Counted from the first letter of the stretch, positions 1 to 12,523 are shown. The stretch is DNA of 64,000 nt from Microbacterium sp. (GCA_031177765.1 JAPSKH010000004.1:26477-90476); one strand, 5' to 3'. Numbers and translations are program-made. Notes: generated from the letters alone by a model not told the origin.

Positions 1-1368
1 GTGCTGGCCGAGCTCGACGCGGGCGGGCCGCGGTCCGAGCTGACCGAAGAGGTGCTCGAGGTCTTCCGGACGATCGGCTTCCTGCAGGAGCGCTACGGAC
101 CGCGCGCCGCGGGCCGCTACATCGTCTCGTTCACCCGGTCGGCCGACGACCTCGCGGCCGTCCACCGCCTCGCCCGCTACGCCGTCGGGCCGGACGGCAC
201 TCCGCCCGTGCTCGATGTCATCCCGCTGTTCGAGACCTTCGCCGACCTGCAGGCCGCCCCGCGCATCCTCGCCGAGATCGCGCTGCACCCCGAGTTCGCC
301 GCGCGGCTGGAGGCCACCGGCCGCCGGCTGGAGGTCATGCTCGGCTACTCCGACTCCTCCAAGGACGTCGGCCCGGTGGCGGCGAACCTCGCACTGTACG
401 AAGCGCAGGCCGCGATCTCGGCCTGGGCGCGCGAGAACCGCATCGAGCTGACGCTGTTCCACGGCCGCGGCGGGGCGCTCGGACGCGGCGGCGGCCCGGC
501 GAACTCCGCGATCCTGGCCCAGCCGCCGCACTCCGTCGACGGCCGGTTCAAGCTGACCGAGCAGGGCGAGGTCATCTTCGCCCGCTACGGCGACCCGGCG
601 ATCGCGATGCGTCACATCGACCAGGTCGCCGCGGCGATCCTGCTCGCCTCGGCCCCGTCGAACGAGGAGCGCAACCGTGCCGCCGCGGAGCGCTACGCGC
701 CGGTCGCCGCGACGATGGACGCGGCATCCCGTGAGCGATTCTTCTCGCTCGTGAAGGCGCCGGGGTTCGCGCCGTGGTTCGCTCGCGTGACGCCGATGGA
801 GGAGATCGGCCTGCTCGCCCTGGGCTCGCGTCCGGCGCGCCGGGGGCTGTCGGTCGAGTCGCTCGAGGACCTGCGCGCCATCCCGTGGGTGTTCGCGTGG
901 ACGCAGGCCCGCATCAACCTCGCCGGCTGGTTCGGACTGGGAACGGCCCTCGAGGCGGTCGGCGACGAAGTGCTGCTGCAGACCGCGTACACGGAGTGGC
1001 CGCTGTTCCGCACGCTGATCGACAACGTCGCGATGAGCCTGGCGAAGGCCGACGACCGGATCGCCCGTCACTATCTCGAGCTCGGCGACCGCGAGGACCT
1101 CGCGGCGCTCGTGCGCGAAGAGATGGCGCTGACGCGCTCATGGGTGATCCGCGTGACAGGCGGCACCGAGCTGCTGGGCAACAAGCCGGTGCTCCAGCGC
1201 GCCGTGAAGATGCGCAGCCCGTACGTCGACGCACTGTCCCTGCTGCAGCTGCGGGCTCTGCGCGCCCTGCGTGAGGCCCCGGAGGGGGCGCCGGTGGACC
1301 CCGAGCAGCAGCGGCTCCTGCTGCTGTCGGTCAGCGGCGTCGCCGCGGGCCTGCAGAACACGGGGTGA
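1..1368 (+). CDS. ppc: Phosphoenolpyruvate carboxylase, C-terminal part (5' end outside window)
   Basis: Contains the PEPC motifs LGYSDSSKD, FHGRGGALGRGGGP and the canonical C-terminus GLQNTG; the ORF is open at the window start. Confidence 0.95.
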   Translation: MLAELDAGGPRSELTEEVLEVFRTIGFLQERYGPRAAGRYIVSFTRSADDLAAVHRLARYAVGPDGTPPVLDVIPLFETFADLQAAPRILAEIALHPEFAARLEATGRRLEVMLGYSDSSKDVGPVAANLALYEAQAAISAWARENRIELTLFHGRGGALGRGGGPANSAILAQPPHSVDGRFKLTEQGEVIFARYGDPAIAMRHIDQVAAAILLASAPSNEERNRAAAERYAPVAATMDAASRERFFSLVKAPGFAPWFARVTPMEEIGLLALGSRPARRGLSVESLEDLRAIPWVFAWTQARINLAGWFGLGTALEAVGDEVLLQTAYTEWPLFRTLIDNVAMSLAKADDRIARHYLELGDREDLAALVREEMALTRSWVIRVTGGTELLGNKPVLQRAVKMRSPYVDALSLLQLRALRALREAPEGAPVDPEQQRLLLLSVSGVAAGLQNTG

Positions 1369-1427
1369 GTCGCGACGCGCCGCGCGTCGCTTCCAGGCCT
1401 CTCGCGTGGCGGAGTTACGGTGGCGCC

Positions 1428-1598
1428 ATGGCAGGAATGATCGTCGCCGAAGTCTGCCCCGGCTGCGGGTCGCTCGAGGTGCGAGCCGGCGAGCCGGGCT
1501 GGTTCCGCGTCGAGCTCGACCGTCGCGCCGACCTCGACGACGGCGTGCTCGAGCGCCTCGAGTTCGAGTGCCGGGACTGCCGACTCGTGTGGAGCTGA
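1428..1598 (+). CDS. Small zinc-ribbon-like protein (56 aa)
   Basis: MAGMIVAEVCPGCGS...FECRDCRLVWS with two CxxC knuckles; TACGGT -10-like hexamer 6 nt upstream of the ATG. Confidence 0.6.
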   Translation: MAGMIVAEVCPGCGSLEVRAGEPGWFRVELDRRADLDDGVLERLEFECRDCRLVWS

Positions 1599-1657
1599 CG
1601 ACCGGGACGGCGTGATGCGACGTCGGCGCCGGCGCCGGCGCCGGCGCTCGAGCGTCG

Positions 1658-3828
<2,171 letters not shown>

Positions 3829-3870
3829 CCGCAGCGGGACGGGGTGGGCCCGCCGATCGTAGAATCGAGT

Positions 3871-4575
3871 GTGCGTGCCGCGACGCTCGATGAGCTCTTC
3901 GAACTGCTCGACCGACGATTCGCCGAGCGGGCGGGCGGCGACCGGACGAGCGCTTCGGCGGCCCGCTTCTGGGAGGAGCTGCTTCAGCGCGACGGCCACC
4001 CGCTGAACACCGACCGCCCCGACGAGCCGCTCGTCGACTGGCATGAGCGTGGCCTGCTCGGCACGCTCTCCGGCGCCCGCGTCCTGGACGTCGGCTGCGG
4101 GAACGGCCGCAACGGCGGATGGCTCGCCGAGCGCGGGGCCGAGGTCGTCGGCATCGACCTCGCCGCGGCCCTGCTGGATGCGGTTCGCCCCACGCTGCCC
4201 GCGCGCATGACCGTGCAAGCCGTCGACGTGCTGCGCGACGAGCTGCCGAGGGGCCCGTTCGACCTGATCTACGATTCGGGGTGCTTCCACCATCTGGCCC
4301 CTCACCGCCGCTTCACGTACCTCGAGCGCGTGATGCCCCTCCTCGCGCCGGGGGGTCGCTACGGGATCGTGGCGTTCTCCCACGAGCGTCAGCCCAGTCC
4401 CGGCGACGCCGACATCCTCGCTTCCGGAGACACCGCCGGCGGCACCTCGTTCCTGCTCGAGGACCTCGAGCGGATCTTCCGGCCGTGGCAGCCCCTCGAG
4501 CTGCGCCCGGTGAGACCCGACGTCGACGGCGCCTTCGGATACGACTTCCTCAACGCCGGTCTGTTCCGGGCCTGA
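3871..4575 (+). CDS. Class I SAM-dependent methyltransferase
   Basis: VLDVGCGNGRNGGWLAERGAEVVGIDLA motif I. TAGAAT at 3860-3865 sits 5 nt before GTG 3871, favouring that leaderless start over 3844. Confidence 0.85.
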   Translation: MRAATLDELFELLDRRFAERAGGDRTSASAARFWEELLQRDGHPLNTDRPDEPLVDWHERGLLGTLSGARVLDVGCGNGRNGGWLAERGAEVVGIDLAAALLDAVRPTLPARMTVQAVDVLRDELPRGPFDLIYDSGCFHHLAPHRRFTYLERVMPLLAPGGRYGIVAFSHERQPSPGDADILASGDTAGGTSFLLEDLERIFRPWQPLELRPVRPDVDGAFGYDFLNAGLFRA

Positions 4576-4602
4576 CCGCCTCCGCCGGGCCTCGGCCCGG
4601 CC

Positions 4603-7600
4603 TCACGCTCGAGCAGCGGCCTCCGACGTGGCATCCGATTCGGCCTTCTTCGGCGGCCACAGCTGATCCAGCAGCTGCGCCACCCACGCGATGAGCTCGC
4701 CGTCGCGGAGCACTTCGCCGCCGGCGGACGGCAGCGGCACGACCAGCGCCTCTCCCCCCGCCAGCAGCTTCGCCTTCGGGTACAGCCGCTGCAGGCGGAC
4801 CCGCATGGAGTCCGGGAGGTTGGCCGGCGCGAGGCGCAGGTTCGGACCCATGGCCACGACGTCGCCGAGGCCCGCCTGGCCCGCGCGCCGGCGCAGGCGC
4901 GCGACGGCGATCAGCCCGTCGACCTCGGCCGGCGGGTCGCCGTAGCGGTCGGCCAGCTCCTCGAGCACGGCGTCGATCGCGTCGTCGGAGGCCGTGGCGG
5001 AGGCGGCGGCCGACAGCTTCTGGTAGGCCTCGAGCCGCAGGCGCTCGCTGTCGATGTACGACTCGGGAATGCGCGCCTCGACCGGCAGCTCCAGGCGGAG
5101 CTCCGTCGGGCCCTCCGCCTCCTCGCCGCGGAACGTCGCGACGGCCTCGCCGATCATGCGCAGATACAGGTCGAAGCCGACACCGGCGATGTGACCGGCC
5201 TGCTCGGCTCCCAGGAGGTTGCCCGCGCCGCGGATCTCGAGGTCCTTCAGGGCGACCTGCATGCCCGACCCCAGGTCGTTGTTGACGGCGATGGTCTCGA
5301 GGCGGTCGGCCGCCGTCTCGGACAGCGGCTTGTTCTCGTCGTAGAGGAAGTACGCGTACGCACGCTCGCGGGCTCGTCCCACGCGGCCGCGCAGCTGGTG
5401 CAGCTGCGACAGTCCGTACTTGTCCGCGCGGTCGATGATGATCGTGTTGGCGTTGGAGATGTCCAGGCCCGTCTCGACGATCGTGGTGCACACCAGCACA
5501 TCGGCGCGGCGCTCCCAGAAATCGTCGACGACCTGCTCGAGCTGGTGCTCGCCCATCTGGCCGTGGGCGACCGCGATGCGCGCCTCGGGCACGAGCTCGG
5601 CCAGATGCGCAGCCACCCGCTGGATCGACGACACGCGATTGTGCACGTAGAACACCTGGCCCTCGCGCAGCAGCTCGCGGCGGATGGCCGCGGCGATCTG
5701 CTTGTCGTTGCGGGGCCCGACGTACGACAGGATCGGATGCCTGTCCTCGGGCGGCGTCTGCAGCGTCGACATCTCGCGGATGCCGGTGACCGCCATCTCG
5801 AGCGTGCGCGGGATGGGCGTCGCGCTCATGGCCAGGATGTCGACGTTCGTCTTCAGCTTCTTCAGCGCGTCCTTGTGCTCGACGCCGAAGCGCTGCTCCT
5901 CGTCGATGATGAGCAGGCCGAGGTCCTTGAACACGACCTTCTCGGTGAGGATGCGGTGCGTGCCGATGACCATGTCGATCGTGCCGTCGGCGAGCCCGGC
6001 GACCACCTCGCGGGCCTGCTTGTCGGTCTGGAAGCGCGACAGTGCGCGCACCTTGACGGGGAAGCCCGCGAAGCGCTCGGTGAAGGTCTCGAGGTGCTGC
6101 TTGACCAGCAGCGTCGTGGGCACGAGCATCGCGACCTGCTTGCCGTCCTGGATGGCCTTGAACGCGGCGCGGACGGCCACCTCGGTCTTGCCGAAGCCGA
6201 CGTCGCCCGAGAGCAGCCGGTCCATCGGGATCGGCTTCTCCATGTCGGCCTTGATCTCGTCGATGGTCTGCAGCTGATCGGGGGTCTCGGCGAAGGGGAA
6301 CGCCTCCTCCAGCTCGCGCTGCCACGGCGTGTCGGGGCCGAAGGCGTGCCCTCGGGCCGCCATGCGCGCCGAGTACAGCTTGACCAGCTCGACGGCGATG
6401 TCGCGCACGGCTTTGCGAGCCCGGCTCTTGGCCTGCGCCCAGTCGCTGCCGCCCATCTTCGACAGCGTCGGCGCCTCGCCGCCGACGTACCGCGACAGCA
6501 GGTCGAGCTGATCGGTCGGCACGAACAGCTTGTCGCCGGGATAGCCGCGCTTGGAGGGCGCGTATTCCAGGACCAGATACTCGCGGGTGCTCTTGACGGC
6601 ATTGCGTCCGCCGGTCGACACCTCGCGCTGCGTCAGCTCCACGAACCTGCCGATGCCGTGTGTGGCATGCACGACATAGTCCCCGGCTTTCAGCTGCAGC
6701 GGGTCGACCACGGCCTTGCGCCGCGACGCCAGCTTCTTGACCACCCGATTGTCGCCGCCGATGGTGCGGCCGTAGAACTCGGTCTCGGTGAGGACCGCCA
6801 GTCGAGCCTCGTGGGACTCGAATCCGCGCTCGAGAGCGCAGGGGACGAGGAGGGCGACCCCCGGGTCGGGGGCGTCCGTCACCGCGTCGACCCTGCGGGC
6901 GGCGATCCCGCGCTCGGCGAGCACATCCCGGGCGCGCTCGACCAGACCCGTGCCGGATGCTGCGACCACGACGCGCCAGCCGGCGGCGAGCAGCTCCCCC
7001 ACATGGGCGGTCGCACCGTCGACGTTGCCGTGGAACGACGGGACCGCCGTTGCGGGCACGCGGATCGTCGCCGCCGCTTCGAGCGCGACGTCGATGTCGT
7101 CATCGGCTCGCGCCTGCTGCGCCTCGCGGAGCTCGGCTACGGCATCCGCTTCGCCGGAGTCGAAAGCGCTCAGCGTCCACCACACGCCCTCGCGGGCGTG
7201 CGCGGCCTCGCGCAGCTCGGGAAGGGTCAGGAAGTCGCCCGCTCCGAGATCGACGGGCGTCTTCGCGCCCGCGGTCGCGGCGCTCCACGCGGCCTCGAGG
7301 AACTCGCGGTTGGTATCGCCGAGCGTGATGGCGCGTGTCACGGACCGCTCGGGATCGATGAGCGCGACGGCGGATGCGCGCGGCAGATAGTCCACCAGAG
7401 TCACCAGTCGGTCCACGACTGCGGGAAGGAGAGACTCCATGCCTTCGACCGGGATGCCCGCGGACATCTTCTCGAGCATGCCGGCCAGGCCCGGGAACTC
7501 GTCCTTCAGCTGCCGCGCACGACCCCGCACCGCGTCGGTGAGCAGCAGCTCGCGACTGGGCAGCAGCGAGACCTCGCGCACATCGCCCGGGAGCGAGCGC

Positions 7601-8253
7601 TGATCGGCCACCGAGAACGCGCGGATCTGGTCCACCTCGTCGCCGAAGAACTCCACGCGGTAGGGGTGCGGGGCGGTGGGAGGGAAGACGTCGAGGATGC
7701 CGCCGCGCACGGCGAACTCGCCGCGCCGCGACACCATGTCGACGCGCTGATAGGCCAGGTCCACGAGGCGCGCGGCCACATCGCCCAGGTCGTGCCCGCG
7801 AGCGCCCGCGAGCAGGTCGATCGCCGCGGCGTCGGTGAGACCGGCCGCGAGCGGCTGGATCGCCGATCGGACGGAGGCCGTCACGACGAGCGGCGAATCG
7901 CCGTCCCACGCGGCGATGCGCCGCAGCACCGCGAGACGCGTTCCGACCGTCTCGGCGCTCGGGCTCAGGCGCTCGTGCGGCAGCGTCTCCCATGCCGGGA
8001 AGTGCAGGACCTCCGCGCCGGGAAGCAGGGCTTCCACCGCGGGTCCGAGCGACTCGGCGCGGCGCCCGGTGGGCGCGACGAGCAGGACCGCCGGCGGCTT
8101 GCCCGCCGCGCGTCGGCGCTCCACGAGCGCTGCCAGCAGCGGTGCGTCCAGACCCTCGACCAGCGAGAAGTCGGCGTCGACGGATGCCGCGGCGACGGCA
8201 TCCCGGAACGGCTCAGCGTGTTCGAGGGCGCGCACGATCCCGGGAACTGTCAC
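4603..8253 (-). CDS. mfd: Transcription-repair coupling factor
   Basis: 1216 aa; UvrB-homology N-terminus, RecG-like helicase motifs (GDVGFGKTEVAVRAAF, DEEQRFGVEHK), TRCF C-terminal domain. Confidence 0.97.
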   Translation of the reverse strand: MTVPGIVRALEHAEPFRDAVAAASVDADFSLVEGLDAPLLAALVERRRAAGKPPAVLLVAPTGRRAESLGPAVEALLPGAEVLHFPAWETLPHERLSPSAETVGTRLAVLRRIAAWDGDSPLVVTASVRSAIQPLAAGLTDAAAIDLLAGARGHDLGDVAARLVDLAYQRVDMVSRRGEFAVRGGILDVFPPTAPHPYRVEFFGDEVDQIRAFSVADQRSLPGDVREVSLLPSRELLLTDAVRGRARQLKDEFPGLAGMLEKMSAGIPVEGMESLLPAVVDRLVTLVDYLPRASAVALIDPERSVTRAITLGDTNREFLEAAWSAATAGAKTPVDLGAGDFLTLPELREAAHAREGVWWTLSAFDSGEADAVAELREAQQARADDDIDVALEAAATIRVPATAVPSFHGNVDGATAHVGELLAAGWRVVVAASGTGLVERARDVLAERGIAARRVDAVTDAPDPGVALLVPCALERGFESHEARLAVLTETEFYGRTIGGDNRVVKKLASRRKAVVDPLQLKAGDYVVHATHGIGRFVELTQREVSTGGRNAVKSTREYLVLEYAPSKRGYPGDKLFVPTDQLDLLSRYVGGEAPTLSKMGGSDWAQAKSRARKAVRDIAVELVKLYSARMAARGHAFGPDTPWQRELEEAFPFAETPDQLQTIDEIKADMEKPIPMDRLLSGDVGFGKTEVAVRAAFKAIQDGKQVAMLVPTTLLVKQHLETFTERFAGFPVKVRALSRFQTDKQAREVVAGLADGTIDMVIGTHRILTEKVVFKDLGLLIIDEEQRFGVEHKDALKKLKTNVDILAMSATPIPRTLEMAVTGIREMSTLQTPPEDRHPILSYVGPRNDKQIAAAIRRELLREGQVFYVHNRVSSIQRVAAHLAELVPEARIAVAHGQMGEHQLEQVVDDFWERRADVLVCTTIVETGLDISNANTIIIDRADKYGLSQLHQLRGRVGRARERAYAYFLYDENKPLSETAADRLETIAVNNDLGSGMQVALKDLEIRGAGNLLGAEQAGHIAGVGFDLYLRMIGEAVATFRGEEAEGPTELRLELPVEARIPESYIDSERLRLEAYQKLSAAASATASDDAIDAVLEELADRYGDPPAEVDGLIAVARLRRRAGQAGLGDVVAMGPNLRLAPANLPDSMRVRLQRLYPKAKLLAGGEALVVPLPSAGGEVLRDGELIAWVAQLLDQLWPPKKAESDATSEAAARA

Positions 8254-8316
8254 CGCACGAGTCTACGTCGCGCGCCGACGCCTCGGCGGCGGTCGCCCGG
8301 CTTCTAGGATGAGACC

Positions 8317-8904
8317 GTGACCGACGCCCCCGAGCCCCGCACTCCCCCGGCCGGCCACGGACCGTCGACGACGCCCGTTCCGCCCGGCGGCTTCGCGCCG
8401 CCCGGCGGCTTCCCGCAGCAGCGCGCGTACGCCCCGCCGGCCGGGTACCCGGTGCCCGCCGGATACGGCCCGGTCGCCGGATCTCCGACGGGACCGCTCG
8501 GAGGTGCGGCGGCGCCGCGCTCGCCTGTCACCGGTCGCGTGGCGCTCATCCTGGCACTCGCCGCCACCGTCGGCGCGGCGCTGATGGGCGCGCTCGCGGC
8601 GTTCAACATCGGGCTCGGCGCAGGACGCGAGATGGCAGTGCGGCCGTTCGCAGCGGACTTCGACTGGTCGATCCTCACCCCGGTGCGGGACTGGGTGCTC
8701 CTGGCCGAGGTGTCCTTCTGGATGGGCACGGTCCTGGGCGTCTGGGCATTCGTGCAGGGCATCGTCGCGATCGCGACCGCGCGGGGAAGAGGACCGGGCA
8801 TCGCGGCCGTCGTCATCTCGGCGCTCGGCCCCGTCGCATTCGCCGTCGTGGTCCAGGCGCTGGTCACCGCCGGGTTCGCCTCGGGCAACGGCGTCACCGC
8901 CTGA
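8317..8904 (+). CDS. Membrane protein with Pro/Gly-rich N-terminus
   Basis: PPGGFAPPGGFPQQ low-complexity N-terminus followed by several hydrophobic helices; TAGGAT at 8305-8310 places GTG 8317 as leaderless. Confidence 0.7.
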   Translation: MTDAPEPRTPPAGHGPSTTPVPPGGFAPPGGFPQQRAYAPPAGYPVPAGYGPVAGSPTGPLGGAAAPRSPVTGRVALILALAATVGAALMGALAAFNIGLGAGREMAVRPFAADFDWSILTPVRDWVLLAEVSFWMGTVLGVWAFVQGIVAIATARGRGPGIAAVVISALGPVAFAVVVQALVTAGFASGNGVTA

Positions 8905-8965
8905 CGGGTCGACGTCCACGCCGACCGCCGCCCGATCGCGGCGACGAGCGACGACCTCGCGGGAT

Positions 8966-9550
8966 TCAGACCCGCGGGGCGTGATGCTTCTGCTGAGCGG
9001 TGACGAGGCCTTCCTCGACGAGGAGCTCGACGGCGTCCGCCGCGTCGCCGACGAGGATCGGCAGGTTCTTGCGCTCGGCGGGCCCGAACGGGTCGAGCAC
9101 CCAGTCCGCCGGATCCTGGCGGCCGTTCGGGCGTCCGATCCCCACGCGCACACGGGCGAACGCCGTGGAATCCAGAGCCTTGGCCACATCCCGCACGCCG
9201 TTGTGCCCGCCGTGTCCGCCGCCGGCCTTGAGCTTGATGGTGTCGAAGGGGATGTCGAGCTCGTCGTGCACGACGACGACATGCTCGGGAGCGATGCCGT
9301 AGAACCTCGTCAGTCCGGCGACCGGCCCGCCGGAGACGTTCATGAAGGTGTTCGGCTTGGCGAGGACGAGCTTGGCGCCGCCCGGACGCAGCCACGTCTC
9401 CGCCACACGCGCGTTGGCCTTGTGCGCTCGGAATGCCTCGCCCCGCCGCGCCGCCAGCTCATCCACGACCAGCTGCCCGACGTTGTGGCGGGTCAGCTCG
9501 TAGCGCGGTCCGGGATTGCCCAGCCCGACGATCAGCCACGTCTGTGCCAT
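8966..9550 (-). CDS. pth: Peptidyl-tRNA hydrolase
   Basis: MAQTWLIVGLGNPGPRYELTRHNVG, NTFMNVSGG and GGGHGGHNGVRD motifs. Confidence 0.96.
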   Translation of the reverse strand: MAQTWLIVGLGNPGPRYELTRHNVGQLVVDELAARRGEAFRAHKANARVAETWLRPGGAKLVLAKPNTFMNVSGGPVAGLTRFYGIAPEHVVVVHDELDIPFDTIKLKAGGGHGGHNGVRDVAKALDSTAFARVRVGIGRPNGRQDPADWVLDPFGPAERKNLPILVGDAADAVELLVEEGLVTAQQKHHAPRV

Positions 9551-9586
9551 GAGTCCATCCTGTTCTGCGCGCGCGTGCCCCGCGGC

Positions 9587-9616
9587 GCGCCCCCTCACAA
9601 CGCGGCGAGGGGGCGC
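9587..9616 (-). terminator. Stem-loop between rplY and pth
   Basis: Perfect 10-bp arms GCGCCCCCTC / GAGGGGGCGC with a 10-nt loop; no U-tract. Confidence 0.4.
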
Positions 9617-9648
9617 GGCATCCGCACCCCCTCGCTCACAGCTGTGGC

Positions 9649-10275
9649 TTACTCTCCGGCAGCCTCTCCGGACTGCTCGGCGGCGACCTCGGCGTCGGCC
9701 GCGGCGATCTCGTCCTCCGCGGCGAGGGTGGCGGCCGGAACCGAGACGGCGACCACGAGGAGCTCGGGGTCCGCGGCCAGCGAAGCGCCGCGGGGCAGCT
9801 TCAGCTCGGCGGCGGTGATGTGCGTGCCGTCCTCGAGACCCTCGACGTCGACCTCGATGTGCTCGGGGATGTCCGTGGCCTCGACCTCGAGCGCGATGGT
9901 CTGCGCGTCGAGCGTGGCGATCGTGCCCGAGACGGGCTCGCCGACGACGACGACGGGCACCTCCACCTGGAGCTTCTCGCCCCGCTGCACCACGAGCAGG
10001 TCGATGTGCTCGATGATCTGGTGCACCGGGTCCTTCTGCACGTCCTTGACGAGGGTCAGGTGCTGCGTGCCGGCGATGTCGAGCTCGAGCAGCGCGTTGG
10101 CGCGGCGGACCAGCAGCGACACCTGGTGGCCGGGGAGCGCGACGTGGACGGGGTCGGTGCCGTGACCGTAGATGACGGCGGGGATCTTGCCGGCTGCGCG
10201 GAGGCGGCGGGCGAAGCCCTTGCCGAAGTTCTCGCGGATCTCGGCCTGGACTCGGGTGTCAAGCTCGGTCGACAT
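9649..10275 (-). CDS. rplY: 50S ribosomal protein L25/general stress protein Ctc
   Basis: MSTELDTRVQAEIRENFGKGFARRLRAAGKIPAVIYGHG; acidic Ala/Glu-rich tail; adjacent to pth as is usual. Confidence 0.95.
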   Translation of the reverse strand: MSTELDTRVQAEIRENFGKGFARRLRAAGKIPAVIYGHGTDPVHVALPGHQVSLLVRRANALLELDIAGTQHLTLVKDVQKDPVHQIIEHIDLLVVQRGEKLQVEVPVVVVGEPVSGTIATLDAQTIALEVEATDIPEHIEVDVEGLEDGTHITAAELKLPRGASLAADPELLVVAVSVPAATLAAEDEIAAADAEVAAEQSGEAAGE

Positions 10276-10527
10276 GGTTGCTCCTTGCGGGCCGCTGGCC
10301 CGTTCGATCGGAGGCTCGCTCGGTGGCGGGCCTGGTATGGGGGGTCTGTTCTCGACTCGAACGCGCGTGCGTGAGGAAAGCCGCCAGGCCTGCATCACCG
10401 CGTCGATCACGGATGCCGCAGCCCGCCGCGTACGCCGGGCGCGAGGCATCCCTCGCCGAAGTTCGCTCCGAGTCTACCAGCGCGCCCGGTACGATGAGAA
10501 CGAACCCGAGACACGACGGAGGACCCG

Positions 10528-10656
10528 ATGGAGTTCGAGCACGGCTTCTGGTCGCACGCGCTGCTGTGGCTGATCGGCGGCATCACCGCCGTCGGCTGGA
10601 TCGGGACGATGCTGGCGTTCTGGGGCCTGGGCCGCCAGGCGTACTACAAGGACTGA
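10528..10656 (+). CDS. 42-aa single-span membrane micropeptide
   Basis: ATG..TGA encodes MEFEHGFWSHALLWLIGGITAVGWIGTMLAFWGLGRQAYYKD; strong GGAGG Shine-Dalgarno ~7 nt upstream (ACGGAGGACCCGATG); shorter than the ORF-track cutoff. Confidence 0.7.
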   Translation: MEFEHGFWSHALLWLIGGITAVGWIGTMLAFWGLGRQAYYKD

Positions 10657-11690
10657 CCGGCGTCCGGGCCGGTTCGCTCTTCCGGCCACACGGCGATGAT
10701 GACCTTGCCCGAGGCGCGCGAGTCCTTCGCGAGAGCGAAGGCCGCTTCGAGGTCGTCGGCGGATGCCTCGTGGGTGACCACCCGCTCGATCTCGGGATTC
10801 TCGTCCAGCAGCACGATCGCCTGATCGATCTCGTCCTTGAACCGGAAGGTGCCGTACCAGCGCAGCTCCTTCGAGATGAAGGGCGCGATGTTGATCGGAC
10901 GCGCTTCGTCGGGCACCATGCCCACCTGCACGACCGTCCCCGCCTGCCGCGCCGCCCTGAGGGCGGTCGAGATCGACGCCGCCGCCCCGGAGCACTCCAG
11001 CACGACGTCGTACGCGCTGTCGGGCACCTGATCGCGGGTGACGTCGATCGTGTGCGCGGCGCCGAGGGCCGCGGCGCGTTCGAGCGGCTCGGCCAGGACG
11101 TCGGTCGCCGTGATCTCAGCGGCGCCGGCGATCCGCGCCGCGGCGACGGCGAGGAGTCCGATGGGCCCGGACCCCGTCACCAGCACACGACGCCCACGGA
11201 CGTCGCCGGCCTTGGACAGACCGTGCAGCGCGACCGCGAGCGGTTCGGCGAGCACGGCCCGCCGCACCGGAAGGGACGCCGGCAGCGGGCGGACCATGGC
11301 GCGATCGACCAGGAGGTGCTCGACGAGGGCCCCCTGCGTGTGCGGCCACGTCGACGCGCTGCCGAGGTACGCCCCGCCCGGCCACAGATGCGGGTCGTCG
11401 GGGAAGTCGGGGTGCGGCTGACCGAAGGTCGCGGGGTGGACGGTGACCGGCGTCCCGGGCTCCCACTCCCCGGCGGGATCGAAGTCGACGCGCCCGGACA
11501 CCTCGTGCCCGGGGCTCAGCGGCTCCCGCACCACGAACGCGCCGTTGGCGCCTTCGAAGTAGTAGTGCAGGTCCGAGCCGCAGATGCCGACGTAGTCGAT
11601 GCGGATGCGCACCTGGTCGCTGGTGGGCTCGGGAACGGGGACGTCCTCCACGCGGATGGATCGGGGACCGTCGATGAATGCTGCGCGCAT
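10644..11690 (-). CDS. idnD: Zinc-dependent alcohol dehydrogenase family, likely L-idonate 5-dehydrogenase
   Basis: GICGSDLHYYFEG, GHEVSGRV, VTGSGPIGLLAVAAAR; next to an idnO-like SDR and a GntP permease. Confidence 0.82.
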   Translation of the reverse strand: MRAAFIDGPRSIRVEDVPVPEPTSDQVRIRIDYVGICGSDLHYYFEGANGAFVVREPLSPGHEVSGRVDFDPAGEWEPGTPVTVHPATFGQPHPDFPDDPHLWPGGAYLGSASTWPHTQGALVEHLLVDRAMVRPLPASLPVRRAVLAEPLAVALHGLSKAGDVRGRRVLVTGSGPIGLLAVAAARIAGAAEITATDVLAEPLERAAALGAAHTIDVTRDQVPDSAYDVVLECSGAAASISTALRAARQAGTVVQVGMVPDEARPINIAPFISKELRWYGTFRFKDEIDQAIVLLDENPEIERVVTHEASADDLEAAFALAKDSRASGKVIIAVWPEERTGPDAGQSL

Positions 11691-11712
11691 GCTGCTCTCC
11701 TGAAGGCGCGGG

Positions 11713-12480
11713 TCACACGACGGCGGTCATGCCGCCGTCGACGAAGAGGTTCTGGCCCGAGACGAAGCTCGAGGCATCCGAGACGAGGAAGCGCAGGGCG
11801 CCGTCGAGCTCGGAGAAGTGGCCCCAGCGCTGCGCCGGGGTGCGCTGGACGAGCCACGAGGTGAAGGCCTCGTCCTCGACGAGGTCGCGGTTCATCTCGG
11901 TGGCGAAGTAGCCCGGCGACAGCGCGTTGACCTGGATGCCGTGGCGGGCAAGGTCCGCCGCCATGCCCTTGGTCAGCTGCGCGATGCCGCCCTTGGACGC
12001 CGAGTACGGCGCGATCGTCTGGCGCGCCAGCAGCGACTGGACCGAGGCGATGTTGACGATCTTGCCCGAGCCGCGCTCGATCATCCCCGGAGCGACGAAG
12101 CGGGACACGTAGAAGGCGCCGCTGAGGTTCGCGGCGATGATGTCGTCCCAGTCGGCGACCGAGAACTCCGCGATCGGCGCCCGGCGCTGCACCCCGGCGT
12201 TGTTCACGAGGATGTCCGGCACACCGAAGCGGGCGACGAGGTCGGCGACGCCGGCCTCCACCGCCGCCGCATCGGTCACGTCGAACGAGACCGATGCGGC
12301 GGGTCGACCCGAGAGCTCCGCCGCCTCCGCCGCCGTCGCCTCCGCCGCCGCCGCGTCCCGGCCGTGCACGATGACGCGCGCTCCCGCACGGGCCAGGCCC
12401 AGAGCGAGGGAGCGCCCGAGCCCGCGGGTGGAGCCGGTGACGAGGGCGAGGCGGTCGGAGACGTCGAAGAGGTCGGTCAT
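11713..12480 (-). CDS. idnO: SDR family oxidoreductase, likely gluconate 5-dehydrogenase
   Basis: ALVTGSTRGLGRSLALGLARAGA, NNAGVQRR, YSASKGG motifs; genomic context. Confidence 0.8.
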   Translation of the reverse strand: MTDLFDVSDRLALVTGSTRGLGRSLALGLARAGARVIVHGRDAAAAEATAAEAAELSGRPAASVSFDVTDAAAVEAGVADLVARFGVPDILVNNAGVQRRAPIAEFSVADWDDIIAANLSGAFYVSRFVAPGMIERGSGKIVNIASVQSLLARQTIAPYSASKGGIAQLTKGMAADLARHGIQVNALSPGYFATEMNRDLVEDEAFTSWLVQRTPAQRWGHFSELDGALRFLVSDASSFVSGQNLFVDGGMTAVV

Positions 12481-12523
12481 GAGAGGGATCTCCAGGTGAC
12501 GGTGGATGGAAGAGGCCGGTGGA

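Noticed and set aside
5191-8307. 1038-aa plus-strand ORF
   Set aside because: Antisense to mfd; no recognisable domain.
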